From NCBI RefSeq assembly GCF_014898815.1, contig NW_026515514.1, positions 434,001-498,000 on the forward strand: 64,000 bases of DNA, read 5' to 3'. A model generated the notes under the pieces. The model searched no databases, was not told the origin of the DNA, and saw only the letters and a program-made list of their open reading frames with translations. The stretch is from Panonychus citri (lineage: Eukaryota; Arthropoda; Arachnida; Trombidiformes; Tetranychidae). Shown here piece by piece: positions 1 to 15,482 of this stretch. Every line of letters starts with the position of its first letter. Within the stretch, counting starts at the first letter, position 1. Position numbers and translations under genes: made by a program.

Positions 1-1346
1 AGTGTCTATCATGATTAAGTTGAAATCAATAATAACAATTGTGCCCATTAATAAAACTAGATTATCTCATCTAGACAATCAAGTGTAACCAGTTAATTCA
101 CAATTTGATTAACCATTATCATCATCAGTATAACAATTATTATCATTTGATTTATTCCATGCATACAAATACAAGTTGACCTAATAAACTAATCTCAGAT
201 TGATTGTCAAACTAATACTTAATTATAATAACAATCAATGAGTTAACTGAATCAATTGAAAAACTACACAACTCAGCAATTATTTTTTCGTGATTTTCTC
301 AACATTAATAGTACGAGTTTGAACAATACTCGATCGTCGTATTGAAAGATCAAGGTCACTTAGGTCGTCGAAAGGACAAAGAACGCATTTCAAGGTCATT
401 ATATTACTTTACATATTTTCCCATCGTTCAACCTCATATCTTTCATATCTTTCAAGTCTTGAATTCATAGGACTTATAGTTACCATGAAAATGCCATGAA
501 AGAAATAGCTGAATGTTATTCACAAGATATTAACTTTCATCTTATCAAATGAATGAAGCTTTTTTTGTTGTTGATTAATTGTAAAATTAAATAGCTTGTT
601 AAAAGTGCTATTTAATCATCAATTCAACTGTATTTGATGAAACAAACAACTAACAATTAAAACTAATTGCTCATTTAACATCCAACAGTAGACAATAATA
701 ATAAGATAATAATACCTGGAGCTTTTTTTGACAAGGGAGAAATTGATTAACTTTAAAAGTAGAAAGTTAATCAAATTTAAATTAAATCTCCAACTTATCC
801 AAGGGATAATGATTATGTTTAAAGTTCATTAGAAAGTTTCGAGAACTCGAAAAAGTAATAAAGAAAAAAAAGTTCTATTCTGAATAAAAAAAAAATCGAT
901 TCGGTGATTTGTAAATATTTATCATGATATTACAAAGAAGGGCCATTTACATACACCCACAGAATTAGCCGATGGATTTCATGGATCGAATTGAACTATT
1001 CAAGATTTACCATGAATAATAATATTCGTACTTACTAAGTATCAATAACCTTTCTTTTCGTGCTCAATGAAACTTCAATTTACAATATAAAGTTAACGAT
1101 AATCATAAGAATATCAAATTAGCTCAATTGTTTATCGTTTTCTACTGGGATATCATAAGTTCATATTCATTTTTCCCAAGTTGAAAACTTTTTACTTTTA
1201 CATTTTATAGAAATTATCGATTATTCAAGATTCGATTCAAATTAATATCTTTTGATTAACATGTCATATAACCTTGAAAAAGGAAATGACAGAGAACTTA
1301 ATTTGTATATATCATAGATTAATCAAAATTCCAAATGTAATTCTGA

Positions 1347-1349
<3 letters not shown>

Positions 1350-1403
<54 letters not shown>
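1350..1403. repeat. (TC)n microsatellite
   Basis: An uninterrupted TC dinucleotide run of about 54 bases in non-coding DNA. Confidence 0.95.
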
Positions 1404-1405
<2 letters not shown>

Positions 1406-4400
1406 TTATCAGACAGTTTCAGTTACATTCGATATGAACAGTTCTAGATAACAACAATGTGATCATATAAGATGAAAGTATGAAAGGTATCGCATTGTTC
1501 ATGGACAAAGAGACAGGGAGAGAGAAAGAGAAAGAGAAAGAAAGAGAGAAATAAAAACGATTTGAAACGGTAAAAATTTCGAAGAAAAAAAAACTTATTA
1601 TTATAATAATAAGCATTCAAAACCAATTTGAAACTGATTTAACTGATATAACGAATGAAAGAATGGTGAAGAAAAGATTTTCCCTGCATCACCAAGGAAG
1701 ACATTCAGGATTATTCAGCATATATAGAGAATTGAGAGATAGACCGAAGATTCTGGGAAAAAGAACAGAATTTGAAAAAGAAATAGAAGAAGGAAAAAAA
1801 AAGAAATACCAACCCACGAGGTAGGGATGAGAAAACTAAAGCAAGAAAAGAGATATTCAAAAATGAATAGTTGCTTGTTTTATGTATATACTTTTTTGTT
1901 ACTTCTTCGCAAGGATCAATCTGTTGTATGGAATCTGAATCGAAATAGAAAATAAAAATGATATAGAGAATCATGATAATCTTAATAGTGATGGTTACGA
2001 AGTTAAAAGACGACGATGGTAGAGATGAAGATGATCATTCAGCTCGAAAGAAACAATGAATTTAAGTTTTTCCACTCTGAGAGCAATCATGTTTTCGTTA
2101 TTCTCTTTTTCTCCATCTTCTTCTTTTCTTTATTATCATTATCATGATTCCCAGAATCGAACATAATAATAATAGAATAATTCTTTGAATCAATTTGTTA
2201 AAGTAGAAAGTTGATTGTCCAAACTTTCCTTGTTTCCGAAAACTTTTCAACCCAATAACCTTTAATGATATTTGACCCTTCAATTGATACTTTGTTAGTT
2301 ATTTGGTAGTAATTGTATTCCAATTCAATTGTTGTTAAAATCAACAGATTCAATGACAATTCATTATTGTTGATCGATTCAAATTCAACTATTAAATGAA
2401 TTACTATTAAACAATTACTCTATCATGTAAATGATCACTTTAATTTCAGTTAATTTGATGATTTTTTTTTTCATCTCATTGAAACTTGAATATTTTTCCT
2501 CTGATTTCATTGAAATTGGAATATAATGAAAACCTTGATATTTACCCTGCGGCAACTATTACAAGACTGGGATTTAGAATGTAATTGATAAATTGAGAAA
2601 TATGAATTGTTGGGAGATGGAAAAAAAAATCTATCGATTTGAATATCAAGTTAATTGAGAAGCCATTAGATTAATGATAAACTTGTCAATTCGTCAAATA
2701 ATGTAACATGATGATGACAAGTTTTTACCAGTTTATTAGCACATTAATAAGCTGATAGGAGAAAATGTTTGTCATTGACTTTTCATTCATGATCAAAGAA
2801 TCAAATTAATGAACTCTCATCAGGAATCTCATCAATTCAATTGATTCATTTGCTCCCGATGATTTTCAACCATCAGTTAATTAACATGATTCATATTATC
2901 CCTTTATCTTTATCCATCAATCTAGAAACTTTTTCTTTCTTCATTGTTGATATTATTTTCCTATTCAATCAATAATAAAGAGAAAATATCAAAGTTTTAT
3001 CAATTCCATCAACTAACAATCAGATATTTTCAAATTGCATGAGATATTTTTTTCTCAGGTGATAATTCATATTGATTATCATGGTAAAAGCTAAGTGGTT
3101 ATAACTGTAAATGTAATAAGTCACGAAGATGAATGAGATAAATGGAGTAAGATAAATGATTCTGATTCCAAGGTATTAATGAAGGGGAAAATATTTAATT
3201 CTCTTGTTCAATTAGTTAATTGTTTACTTTGGTATAAATGAGTAAATTATAATGAAGGTAATGTTTGTGTCTCGCCCTCTTGTTGATTACTTTTAATGGG
3301 ATATTAAAATGTTAACCATTTTATCAATTATTAATGTTAATTTTTTGCTATTCAGTTGAATTGATTTCCATAATTTTAATTTGATTGAAATTGATTGTAT
3401 TTCAATATTATATATAAACTATTTCATTCATTTATTTTGTTTACACTCTCTGAACAAAATACTCACAAATCCATCACATACACATGAATATAAGACAATC
3501 TACTTTGGAAAATGTCACTTAAACTATTCATTTAGAATAACAATTCAAAGAAAATATCATGATTTTCTCATGGTGAATATAAAAAAAAATCTGAATAAAT
3601 TATTAGGGAAAAAGTTGCCTTGCATAATTTTCATGAGAATGGAAAAAATTTTCTGATAATATTGAACAATTTTCTATCTCAATGATTCATGAATAACAGG
3701 GGGAGAAATGGGAATGATAAACTTAATTAAAATGTTGATAACTTTTCTGTTATACTGATTATAAGTTAATCCTGATCTCTAATTGTTCATAATCCAGATA
3801 ATATCATTCATGTTGTTTTCCTTTTTTTTTCATGATTCAGTTGACAAAAGAACAGGGGAGAAAATATTGTTCGGTGAAACTATTTCCATTAACCATGTCA
3901 CTAGATGATTGTTCAATTAAACTCATATATAAACTAATCAATCTAAACTCTTGATTGTTAAACAAATCAAAGTTGATTCAAAGACAACGAGAAAAATATA
4001 AATATATATAAATAAATCGATCATGATAATAATATGAGTTTGGAGAAATGAATTGAAATTATGTTTGGTTTTCGGGACATAATTCATAAGAATGAAAATT
4101 TTCATAATTCTTTGAATTCAGCCATGAGACTATGGAGATAATCATGATTAGTATATAATATAAACATGGTTAAGTTCAGATTACAATGGAGATTGGAAAC
4201 TGATTATTAAGTTGAATACAAATCAAAACTGAGGCGAGATAATATTTTTTTCATGGAAATACAAAATAATGAATATAAATGGTGGAAATTTATTGTTATT
4301 GAATTGATATCATCTGAATTATAAGCGATATTATTATTCTGAATGATTCAAACGATGACAGATTCAAGATGATCAAGATTTAAAGTTCCGTCATGTATTA

Positions 4401-7126
4401 TTCAAATATCTTGAAATCTGTGATCATTTTCATCTGAATAACAATTCAATTCCCATCGTAATAATGATAATAAATTTAATCATTTTCACCAAATGTAACA
4501 ATCAACAAATGCAGATAATTTAATAATAATTATCAGATAAAATTATCGTAAATGATAATAATCACTCTGGACAAATACAGTTAACAACATTGTCTATTGC
4601 TGTTAACATTGAGCCTCACTGATTTCATGTAAATTTATTGAACGTGATTCTTCAAATCATAATCAATTTAGCAACAATCAAATGTGATTAATAAATTAGC
4701 TATTAATCGGATTACGATTTCAAACCAATTCCTCAATCCAAGTTACTTTTTTTTTGCTCTTTACTTTTTCCTGATTTTCACAAAATCAATTTACATGATA
4801 GGAAATCTAAGGTGTAGAGATTTAGGAAACTGAGATTAATTTTTTTCCTTGCTCGTTCTAACGATTAACTGATTAAGAAAATGATCGTTATCTCTCAACT
4901 GAATCAAATTAAATCGTAATGCAATTTCTTAATCTAAATTGATTAAATTTATATTTACCATTGATAGAGAATGATACTGATTTTTATTAACTTTCTATGA
5001 TATTAATCAATATTATTCTAACTAATATCATGAGTCAACTTGAAACTTTTTCGAGTGTCTTTATATCAAGATAATCTTTCATCGTTATCATCATTTCCGT
5101 AGTCATTTTTATCAGAAAATGAACTATTTTTATATATTATATTCTGGTTAATATCAAATTTACCTGTCATATTATTAAATATCGACAATATCATAATATC
5201 ACCTAATCAATTATTAATATAACCAAATTAGATCTCAGGGATAAACTTTATTTGAAGATAATATTTTTCTGAGTAAATTGAAAACAAATGTTATTCATAA
5301 TATTATGTACACATTTATATATGAATTGTGAACCATGAGATTAGCTGATTTTCAGGTTAAAGTTCAAAATTCTTGTTTTATTTTCAGTTGTTCAATGGAT
5401 AGGAACATGTTTCCTTTCAGATCGAATGGAGATAATTCTGGTTGACATAGAATTGGAATCATTATCATCATGGTTAAATTTTCTCTTACACCAGCATTCA
5501 TTCAATAGAATTATGCAAATTTATCTTTCTCTTTTTTCCCCTTAAGAGACAAAAATGTAAAGTTTTTCCTCTCTCTTCACTTCTATCAAACTGAATTTCA
5601 TCATCATTATTATTTACATGATATCGAATAATTTTCTTCAGAACTTTATTTATTGTTATTGAATTGACACCGGAAAAGAAATTGTAAAATAAAAGACTCG
5701 AAAAGAATGAGAAATTCTGATAAAAACAACGATTCTAGATGAACTTTAGTCTTTGATCCTTCATTTTTCATCCCATCAACCTCAGCATCTTCATCAGATC
5801 AACCTAAAGATCTGAATTGACAGTGAAACAGAAACTTCCTCATGATCTTTTCATCTCTCTCTCTTCTCATATTATTGTTATTCTCGGTCTTTGTACAATT
5901 ATTCTAAGATGTTCTATCATGGGAATGATAATAAAAAGTAGAGAAAGAGAGAGAAAAAACTTCAAGTATAAACACTAGAAGACGAACTTACCCTGAAAAC
6001 CTACATTTATTATCTAACCAAGAGAAACCAGAATAATATTAGAAATCAAGGTTTTCATTGTTAAAGGTGAATTGACAGGAGACACACCTTCACATGAGAA
6101 ACATGATTGAAAAAAAGATAACATTTTTTTTCACATGAAATATGATCAATTCTAAATGAGAAAATCTAATGAAATACTTATCAAGACATTGCTGATAATT
6201 GACTGAACAAAGATATTATCAGAATGGAAATAAAGTTCTGACAAAGAAATGAGATATCTATGAATCTTGAACAATTCAGTATATTAGGTGGACTTGATAT
6301 GTTTCACCAATTCTAGAAGTAGTAATCATTTGTCAGATAATATCAGATAAATGAGTAATTTAATTGATTATCTTCAAGTGATGATTGTGAAAATAACGGA
6401 ACTTTTTTATTCACGATAATTGAATTAATAGTTTTTTTTCTGTTATCATAATAAAATTGAAGCTAAAATAAACATTTCGTATACAAAGTAACATGATTAA
6501 TATGAATGCTTGATAATATGCCTTAAATAATGGAGACAATTCAAAATTGATAAAATAATTTCCAACTGATGAGACTTCATGATAATCAACATAATTGTCT
6601 TGAAAATGATGAGCATGATAAATACATTAAAATAAGATGATAATTTGATTAACATGATGAAAATAAACATGTCCAATTGTTGAATTAATAGATGACGTAG
6701 TTAATTGTAATACTATTAGTTGAACGTTAATTTCAACAATTATGTTAATATAATAAAAGTTTATGAATAATGAAAATCATGAGCAAAATTTAAAATGAAA
6801 CAATTCATCGTTTTTTTTTCATGATAATTCAATGAGACATAACTGAAAGTTGATCGAGATTATCAAATTTCATCAATTAATATAAATGAACTTGAATGAA
6901 ATTTATTGATACGATTCTAGATTATTTTTATGGTTCAGTTTCAACTCTTCTTGATTTACATGTATGAATTTCTTTCATGAGTTCATGAGGCTTATCGTTA
7001 AGAATTAACTCTGATATTATTAATATTCACTTTCTTTGTAGTTAGAACTTTACTTTTCTATCATTAAAGTTTTAGAATTTTATTTTCGAAGCAAAAAGAT
7101 AAAAGGAAAGCTCGAAAGTGAATATT

Positions 7127-7130
<4 letters not shown>

Positions 7131-7164
<34 letters not shown>
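7131..7164. repeat. (AG)n microsatellite
   Basis: An uninterrupted AG dinucleotide run of about 34 bases in non-coding DNA. Confidence 0.95.
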
Positions 7165-7166
<2 letters not shown>

Positions 7167-10100
7167 ATTAGCTGAGAAAAAAGTTCTGACAGAAAAAAGT
7201 TCGATGTCTTTAGAATGACAATTTTTTGCTTACCTCATTCATGAACTTTTCTCATTGTCAACACTGATTAGAGAGTAACATACAAAATTCATGAGAGAGG
7301 TTAATTTGATTCACCTACAACTGAAAAAGTGGAAATATAATTCAGCAAAAATCTACGAGTTTGAGCAATTAAGAAGCAATTTGATTGTGGTGGGTTTTTA
7401 AATTGTTTTACTGTCAATTATTTGTTTCAATAACAATCAAATTTTCATTGTTACTTTTTTTTCTGACGAAATTGTTTCCGGCAAATTGTGATGATTAAAA
7501 CTATGTGTAAATTGTTTCAATTAACAGTTATAAAATTAGAAAACAATTTACAACCTGATTCTAGTAATAGTTTGATAACAATTTAGCTTTTGTATGATTT
7601 AACGATAAGATTATGGATAAGAATCTAAAAGTTTATCAACTCACCTACTATCACAACAATTAAATCTTATTCAATTTATGTGCTAATTTGTAATCACAAT
7701 TAACAAACAAACAATTCAATTGTAAGTACTATCAATATAGCGGATATTGGAAACTATTTAATTTAATTGTTTATTGATGAGAAAAAAATTGTTCTAACCA
7801 ATTCGATGATCCAAAACCTAAGAAACTAATCAAGTACATGTACCGAACTGTTCAATGAATAGTAAATCATTTCAAGAATTTTGGGAATTAAAAATAAACA
7901 AGAGAAAATTTTGACAATTGAATGAACTGGAACACAAACGTTTCATGTAAATTTCCATGAAATCTGATGATTGATTTATCGTTGATATTCAAAAGGAATG
8001 AAAGAATTTTTTTATTCTCTCGAAAAGAAAAATCTAATTGAATTAATCTTCTCTTCGAGTCAAATTCGTTCTCAACTATTCATGTTTCGTTTCCCTGTTT
8101 TTGTCAGAATTTTATTTATCATTATCATAATTAGTGAAGATCATGAGAAATAATCAGGTAATTGTTTTATCTTTACCTGTTTGGTATATTCAAGAGTTAA
8201 AAGTAATCAATCAACAATTCAAAACATAACCTCAAATGAACTAATTTTATTATTAATCGCTCAACATGAACACCATTATCACCACCATGTAGAGGCCATT
8301 TTATTGCTCAAATTAATCATTTCAATGAGTAATAAACTAGAACAATGTAATTACCATTAAATGTTTGATTGACAGTTCAAGAGGGAACATGTAATTCATC
8401 ATGATTATCATATTAATTAACTAATAACCACCTTTTCATTTCAAACTTTATTTCAAATTATATAGAAATAGCATTAACTGTTTAGCTTTATCATTGATCA
8501 TTATCAATGAATTGTTCATTTTTAATCATGACACGAAAATCTGACTCTGTCATTTTGCTACTTAATCGTAATCATTAAACTGATTGTTCTGGTTATCCAT
8601 TCATAATGTTTGATAAAGGAGACAAGAATTTCTGTTTTCTTATTCATTTTCATTATCGTCATTTTTTATAACGTAAAGAAATTGATAATCATGGTTATCA
8701 TCAGATAGGAGATGATGAAGAAAAGAAAATATTGATTTTCTTTTTGCTGTTATGTAATATTAAATTCATGATAAATTAGATAACATTAGTCTGTGTAGTT
8801 TATATTAATTACATTTGAGAAAATTGGTCAACAAAAATGGGATTATAATGAAAAAAGAGTTTTTAATATTCGGGATTCTGTCAATAACAGAAACTATTAT
8901 TTATCATGTTCTCATCCATGTTTCCTTGGCTTCATCCTACTTATTATATTTGTTATCCTTTGAGATTAACCTCATCTAAGCCTTTAATTGGCTTTAATAA
9001 CCCAATTGATTATTTCGCCATCACTGAGTTTGATTACAGGAATAAATCATGATAAAGATAATCATTTTTATAGATTATTGAAATTTTCTGGAAAAAAAAT
9101 GACCACAAGTTTCAAAAAGTTTCATTCATTGACCAGAAAAAAAAGTTCAATTGCAAAATATTAAAAATCTTACATGAGAAAGATTAATTATCCTGTCAGA
9201 AAAATGGACAGAACTTAAAAATTAAAGTTCCCAGTTTTTAATTAACTTTTCATCTTCAACGAAAATCCTTGATGAGAATCATTGTAATTAATTGACACTA
9301 ATTGAGGTGATATTCGTGATTCAAAGTTACTTTTGATTGTGATATTTTGTCTTCATTGTTTTGTCAAGTTTATCATGAGAATTGTTTATCCTGGTAAACA
9401 ATATCATGAACTTCAGATGAAATTTTTGATATTAACTAATAGTTCACACATTAATGTGAAATCATCTAAATTTTATCATGAAAAAAAACCAAATCGACCA
9501 AAATGACAAATTATTTCAACGTAAGGACTCACAGAATTTTCCATTTTATCCCGATGGAATATCCTGGAAAAAGGATTACTCTGGTGTCTTGTTGTTCTCA
9601 TGATAAAGGATAGTATTGACGTAGATCGAGATTTCTGAATAAGTGTCACAGAGAATCATCTTTTTTTCTATCTCTTTAGGATTCGACGATAATCTCAAAT
9701 GAATTAACGTGAAAGTTTATCTCATTTTCCTTGAACAATGATGTCATTAATCAAATCGAAAGCGAAAAGTTTATATTATATAGAATTCAAACTAAGAATA
9801 TCGCAAGTTTTCAATTATCATGTAACATTTCATTTCTCAATAATTGACCCTTTTCACGAGTTCACGAAATGGAAAGACAAATGATGAGCTACACGTAAGA
9901 ATTGAAAACCTCAAATGGGAATTATGATGAACTTTCAACTAAATTCTGTGAACAATGTAAAGAACTTATAATAGAGAAAGTGCCAATGAATCTCATGTTC
10001 AATGTCAATTTCAATCAGGATCAATGAAGAAAAATATCGAGAGAGAAAGAAGGTTAAATGGAGTCACGTGACTTCATATTCAGGGTTATAACTCGAAAGT

Positions 10101-13100
10101 GAAAAGCATGAAAGTTCAGGTTTGACAGTGAAAATCCAAGAGTTTGATTGGTGAATTATCACCTAATCAGTATTATATTTGTGATCAAATTCATATTAAT
10201 AAGAACTTTACCCCAGGATTATCTCCATCAATTCTAATGTTTGTTTCTTTTTTTTCTGTAGAATTTCGAGACAATCATGAGTCAGACTGTGGAAAAAGAA
10301 ATTCTCAAAAAAAAGAACTGAAATCTTACGAAATTTTCGAACCAATCGATGAATTATTGTTATCAATATTTGGATTCTCAATAAGAAAGTACATGTATTA
10401 GATTAAAAAATATGAAATAAACTGCAGCATTTTGCCTTCTAAACAAAACTCTGGTAACTTGATACTAATATTTACACTCGATACTCATCCATTGAGTTTA
10501 CTGAATTTCATCATTTGGTAAATAGTTTTGATAATATTTGTTTGTCATAACTTTTGTTGACCTTCAAGAATCAAGAATCTATTAATATGAAAGTTTATTG
10601 GAATCACTGAGAAAATCTTGATAAGAATGGTTCATGATTAACTCTTACCTTATAGCAGAATCATTATTATTAATAGATATAGAATTACATGAAGACCCTG
10701 TATGGTTAAAATGAGAAGATTAATTAAAACCAAGAGCATAAATACATAAGTCAAACTGAATTAATGTTCCAATAATAATAGAAATTGATACAATAGTATC
10801 AACGATATTAGTTTGTATTCATCTTCTCTGAGTTTTCTGATTAAATGGTCATGTTTTAATCATAACAAATCAGGAAAAACTACAAAGGTAAGACAAAAGG
10901 TTAACCAAATAAATATCATATTCTTACCCTGGAGGTTTTTTTTTATTTGTTCACAGTTTCAATGAATCATTTATATGAACCTGATGAACTTTCTTAAGGG
11001 ATTTTGGACATTGTTCAATTGTGAGCACAATCGTATTAATATTATTCTTATTATTATTATGAGTGTTATTCAAGTGTGATATTTTCACTTCTATTTATTA
11101 GTAACAAACACTTAGCATTGTCATGAAAAACTTTGCCCTCAGGGTAACATGAAAGTTTACCTTTTAAATTATTCATTAAGTTTCCATATCACTTAACGAT
11201 CAGTTTTACTGAATGACAACTTTCTTATCATATAACGAGTTTATATTATTACAATTTAACGATTTTAATTAAAGTTCATTCAATCTAATATTTACTTTCA
11301 TCTTCCTTCTGAAAGTTCATTTGACATTTTATTAGATGAAATTCCATCCAAGCCAATCTTCAGGGTGACTGAATAAACCAATGATTAGTTTAATAACTGG
11401 TTGATTTATGAATGAACCTAAAATTCAATGAATTTCAAGGTTCAATATATTTAATTGTGAATTTACTCGATAATTAATTTCCAACCTGAGCTTAAAGTTT
11501 ATATCATCTGAAGTGTTTAGATAACAACAAACTATTAGTAGTTCATATTATTGTTCAAGAATAGAAACTGAATTTCATCATGAATCTAAATTCTAAGTCG
11601 TTTATTTGTTAGAATTCAACTCTCGTTCTCTTTTCATGGTCAGTAGTCTTGTTAATGATAAAGAGTAACTAATAATCGAAGCAATTTTTTTTTCGGTCAT
11701 TGCATTAAACTTAATTAATGCGAAAACTTAATCATCCAAAAATTGGATCGAAAAACGGATTCGAACCTCTTCAAGTGTACAAACTTTAATGATGAAAAAT
11801 TCTGGCGCAAATTTGGCAACAGTTTAAGTTCATTCTAGTGTAACCTCATCTTATTATCATTTCTTAATAGTTTAACATCTTAGTTCTGTGGGTAAATATT
11901 CATAGTAACAATCTAGACTTTATATTATCTAATAAAATTTATCATTCCCTGTGGAAATCTTTATTTTTTCCGATCTTATTTACTTAAACTGACCAGTGTC
12001 CAATCAATTTTATATTCGAGTTGAGGTAAAGTAGTCAATTCAGCAATAGGTTTCGTATTTACTCAAGACGATTCATTAGTATTACACAAATTTAGATGAA
12101 TATGATTAGTTTATCGAAAAGTTCTGATGGACATTTATTCATAAATTTATCATTCAATTATTCAGTTGATTGATAACAAAAGTTACAATTGCTGTTTAGA
12201 ATAGTGAAAAGTTCAATTGAGATGCAATTCTATTAATAGTTATTGGTAATTATATAATTAGAATTAGATTTTATTACATGTTTAATGTTTAATAACATGA
12301 AATTTTCCTCTTATTGTCTTTTATTATCTTCATAAAATTCATAACCATGAAGCTCAAAGTTGTTGTATCATCTAGATAATTGAATATGATGTAAATGAAC
12401 AAATGAAATCAGATTGAGATACGATAAAGTCTAAAGATTATACATTTGATTGGATTATAAGTATTTCCCTCAATTATGATAATCGTATTCATAATTCTGT
12501 TGATACAAAGTAAACAATAAGTCAGGTATTAATTCATCAGGTTAATCAGCTTTTCAATGGTTGAAATAATTTGAAAGAGATAACATGAAATTATGATCAA
12601 CAATGTTATCATTATATTGTTGATGACGATGGATATTGATGAATATTTCAGTTGAATAAACCGGAAAAACATTGTCAATGTGACAGTTTTTGATCAAATT
12701 GATTTGATTAGAAAGTGAAAACTTGATAGTATCGATCGTTTCTATTATCGTCTGACGTTCCGAGAGCATAATGACATTTAATCTATGATAATTGCATGCT
12801 AGGAATTTCTTTTAGTGAAACTTTCTTAATAATAAAATTAATAGTTGAATACATCAATTTTCATATAATGAAAGGTCATTCGAGGCTTGAATGTCTCCGA
12901 TACTTTCACCATGAGGTCAATTTTTCATCTCTATTTTGTTTCTGTAACCAACCAACTCTAGGAAACGAAAGGAACGATTGTTCAACTATTCGAGGTGCCA
13001 TGGAAAATGTAAGACATCTAAAACGTTCCCACAGGTACCTATCGATTTGTCATGGAAGTACTTGGTTAATGCCCATTTTGAACGAGTTGGAGATATTGGT

Positions 13101-15482
13101 AGCTTAAATGTAACTTCCGGAAACGCAGAAAAGTCTTGAAAGTCACTTTTGACAAGAACCAAATTGTAAGATTACATATACATTACATGTACTCTCACCT
13201 TGTATCTCGATAAGTAATAATTAGACAAACTGAAGAACCAAAAAACTACAGGACTGACTGATACCTTTAATGTATAATACTCAGCGAGTTGGTTCATGGA
13301 AAACTGTTCATAGAACTTGAGATTACCTGAACCTTAATTGCCACCCTTAAGGTGTTCACTTAATCCTAAGAACTTTGAATTACTATGAAGCAATAATAAG
13401 AATCGTCTATAAGGAAATTTTTTCACATGTTTTAATACATTAAACATGAATGTTCATTTTATCCGAGAAGTAAAAAAACTGTTGAATTACATTGGATTAC
13501 ATTTCCTCATTTAGGTTAACATTAAGTATCCTCGTATTATTCATATCAAATCATAAATTGTTATGGTGAAAATGTTTCATTCAAAAGTATTAATAGATAT
13601 CATGATAACGATTATAATCTTAATCGTTAATCTTTCAAAAAAAAAACTATTTGATTGATTAAATCAGCGATTGATTGGAAATATTGTCTACTGTAAGTCC
13701 AAATCAATATCCAACTCGATCCATGTTGAGTAATTGCTAATTCTTTGTTTATTATTATGATATTAATTTGTAGTGATAATAGTAATAGTATCAAGAGATC
13801 GTAATTAAATGTCTCAATGAAAATGTGAGTATGTTTTTGAAGTTATCATGTTATTCAACCCGTCAACTTATTCAGGTCACAATGAAATGTTATCAAAACT
13901 TTCAATTTGAATTAGAAATTGTGTTCAAAACTGATAGGGAAACGATGGACAGTAAATGTTTAACCAAATTGATTAATTAATTGACATGCAACCAAACTTG
14001 CAAACAAATAAATCACTTGGATAACTTAATCTCTAGGATAATTTGGTTCTATTATAATAACTAAAATCTTATCGACTATTATCCCAAACAAAAAGGTTTT
14101 AGGTAAACAAAAGTTCACCCACAGAATCCGAGTTGGAATTGTTTCATAAATAATATGAATTAATTGTAATTCTGGCATAAATTCTGTATGTACTGATTGA
14201 TACATAAAAAACATGACGATTCTTGAAATTGAACTATTATACAAATCAATAAACATAATCTTGAATTCTGATGAGAGTAAATATTAAATCAAGTTAATAA
14301 TATACTTTGAGTAATAAAATTTACTCTTCCAATGATTAATTGGTCTTAATTGAAAATTGATTATACTTAGCATCCCATTGTTAATGGTTTTAACATGATA
14401 CTGAATATAATTGTTGATAAGATATTAATTACTTTGAAACTTTGATAACATCTTACTTAGATTAATAATGAAAGCAGCTAATACTTATTATTATTAGATG
14501 ATGATTGTTATTGTTATCATTATCAATTGTATCAATGACAAAGGTCATCAGCTTATCATATTAATGATAATCAGGATGATTCAATAATAACATTGATCAA
14601 GATGATGAGGATGCTGAAGAAGATGATAGTGAATATAATATTTATTAGAGGAAATGAAAGTTGACTCGAATTATTTTTGGCTTCGCAAGGAAGAAAAAAA
14701 AAATATAAGAGAAAACAATGATAAATTGAAGGTATTTAGCTCTCATTCATTGCAAACATTGTCAATCATTATCATGAATATCATGATCATCGGGATGATA
14801 ATCATCTTTATCTGATGATGTTGCTTGAGATGATTGATTTGATTATCTAGAGGAGGATAAATCCTCGAAAAAAAAAGGATAAATAAAAAGCTGAATAAAG
14901 AAAGATAAAAATACTGAATAGATTGTGAGAATGATGATAATGATGATGATGAGGATAAAGAAAAGATGAGGAAGGAAGGAAGGAGAAAAAAATTCCTATG
15001 CTCTTGAAATTGATGATAATCATTCTGAAAGACATTAGAGTTTATCAAGAACAATTAACTTTTTATCAAATAAAATATTCTCTTAAAACTAATCAACTAA
15101 TATAAACATTAGAATATCTGATAACTTTTGGAGAAAATTGTTTCTTCTTTGATAACAAACTTTTCCATGGTAATTATCTATCATGTATTAATCTAAATTG
15201 TAAACAATTAGCGATTCTATTTCATATCTTTCTTGGCAATAGACTAAGACAAGAAAACAATTAGACCTTTAATTACAATTATAGAGACTTGAAATATTGA
15301 TTGGACTTCAATAGCTTTTTGATAAATTGGATTTTGAGTTAATCATGAAATCTTGATCATGATTAAAGGCTTGTAACTATGATTATTATAATAATTTTGA
15401 TGGCGATTCATTGATACGATTAATGATAATCCATGTAAACGATAAATCAACAAGTGGTCATTTCTGACTGAACGAAACTCAC

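Larger units (their letters stand above)
1..15482. other. Gene-poor AT-rich region; may contain GPCR 3' intron
   Basis: No convincing coding exon was found on either strand. Open frames are short, AT-rich and lack recognisable domains. The stretch holds two dinucleotide microsatellites and many short ATGATTATCA-like AT motifs. Because the GPCR exon at 15483-17319 (minus) ends in a splice donor before TM7, part or all of this region may be its intron. I searched by eye for a TM7 exon (NPxxY-like codons on the minus strand) and did not find one. Confidence 0.5.

Noticed and set aside
3381..3656. 91-codon ORF, and others at 10144-10401, 14026-14256, 17990-18541 and 25005-25241
   Set aside because: AT-driven composition, no motif, no splice context and no recognisable homology.
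11740..11800. tRNA B-box-like GGTTCGAATCC on the minus strand
   Set aside because: The T-stem does not pair well, and no A box or acceptor stem is found upstream.
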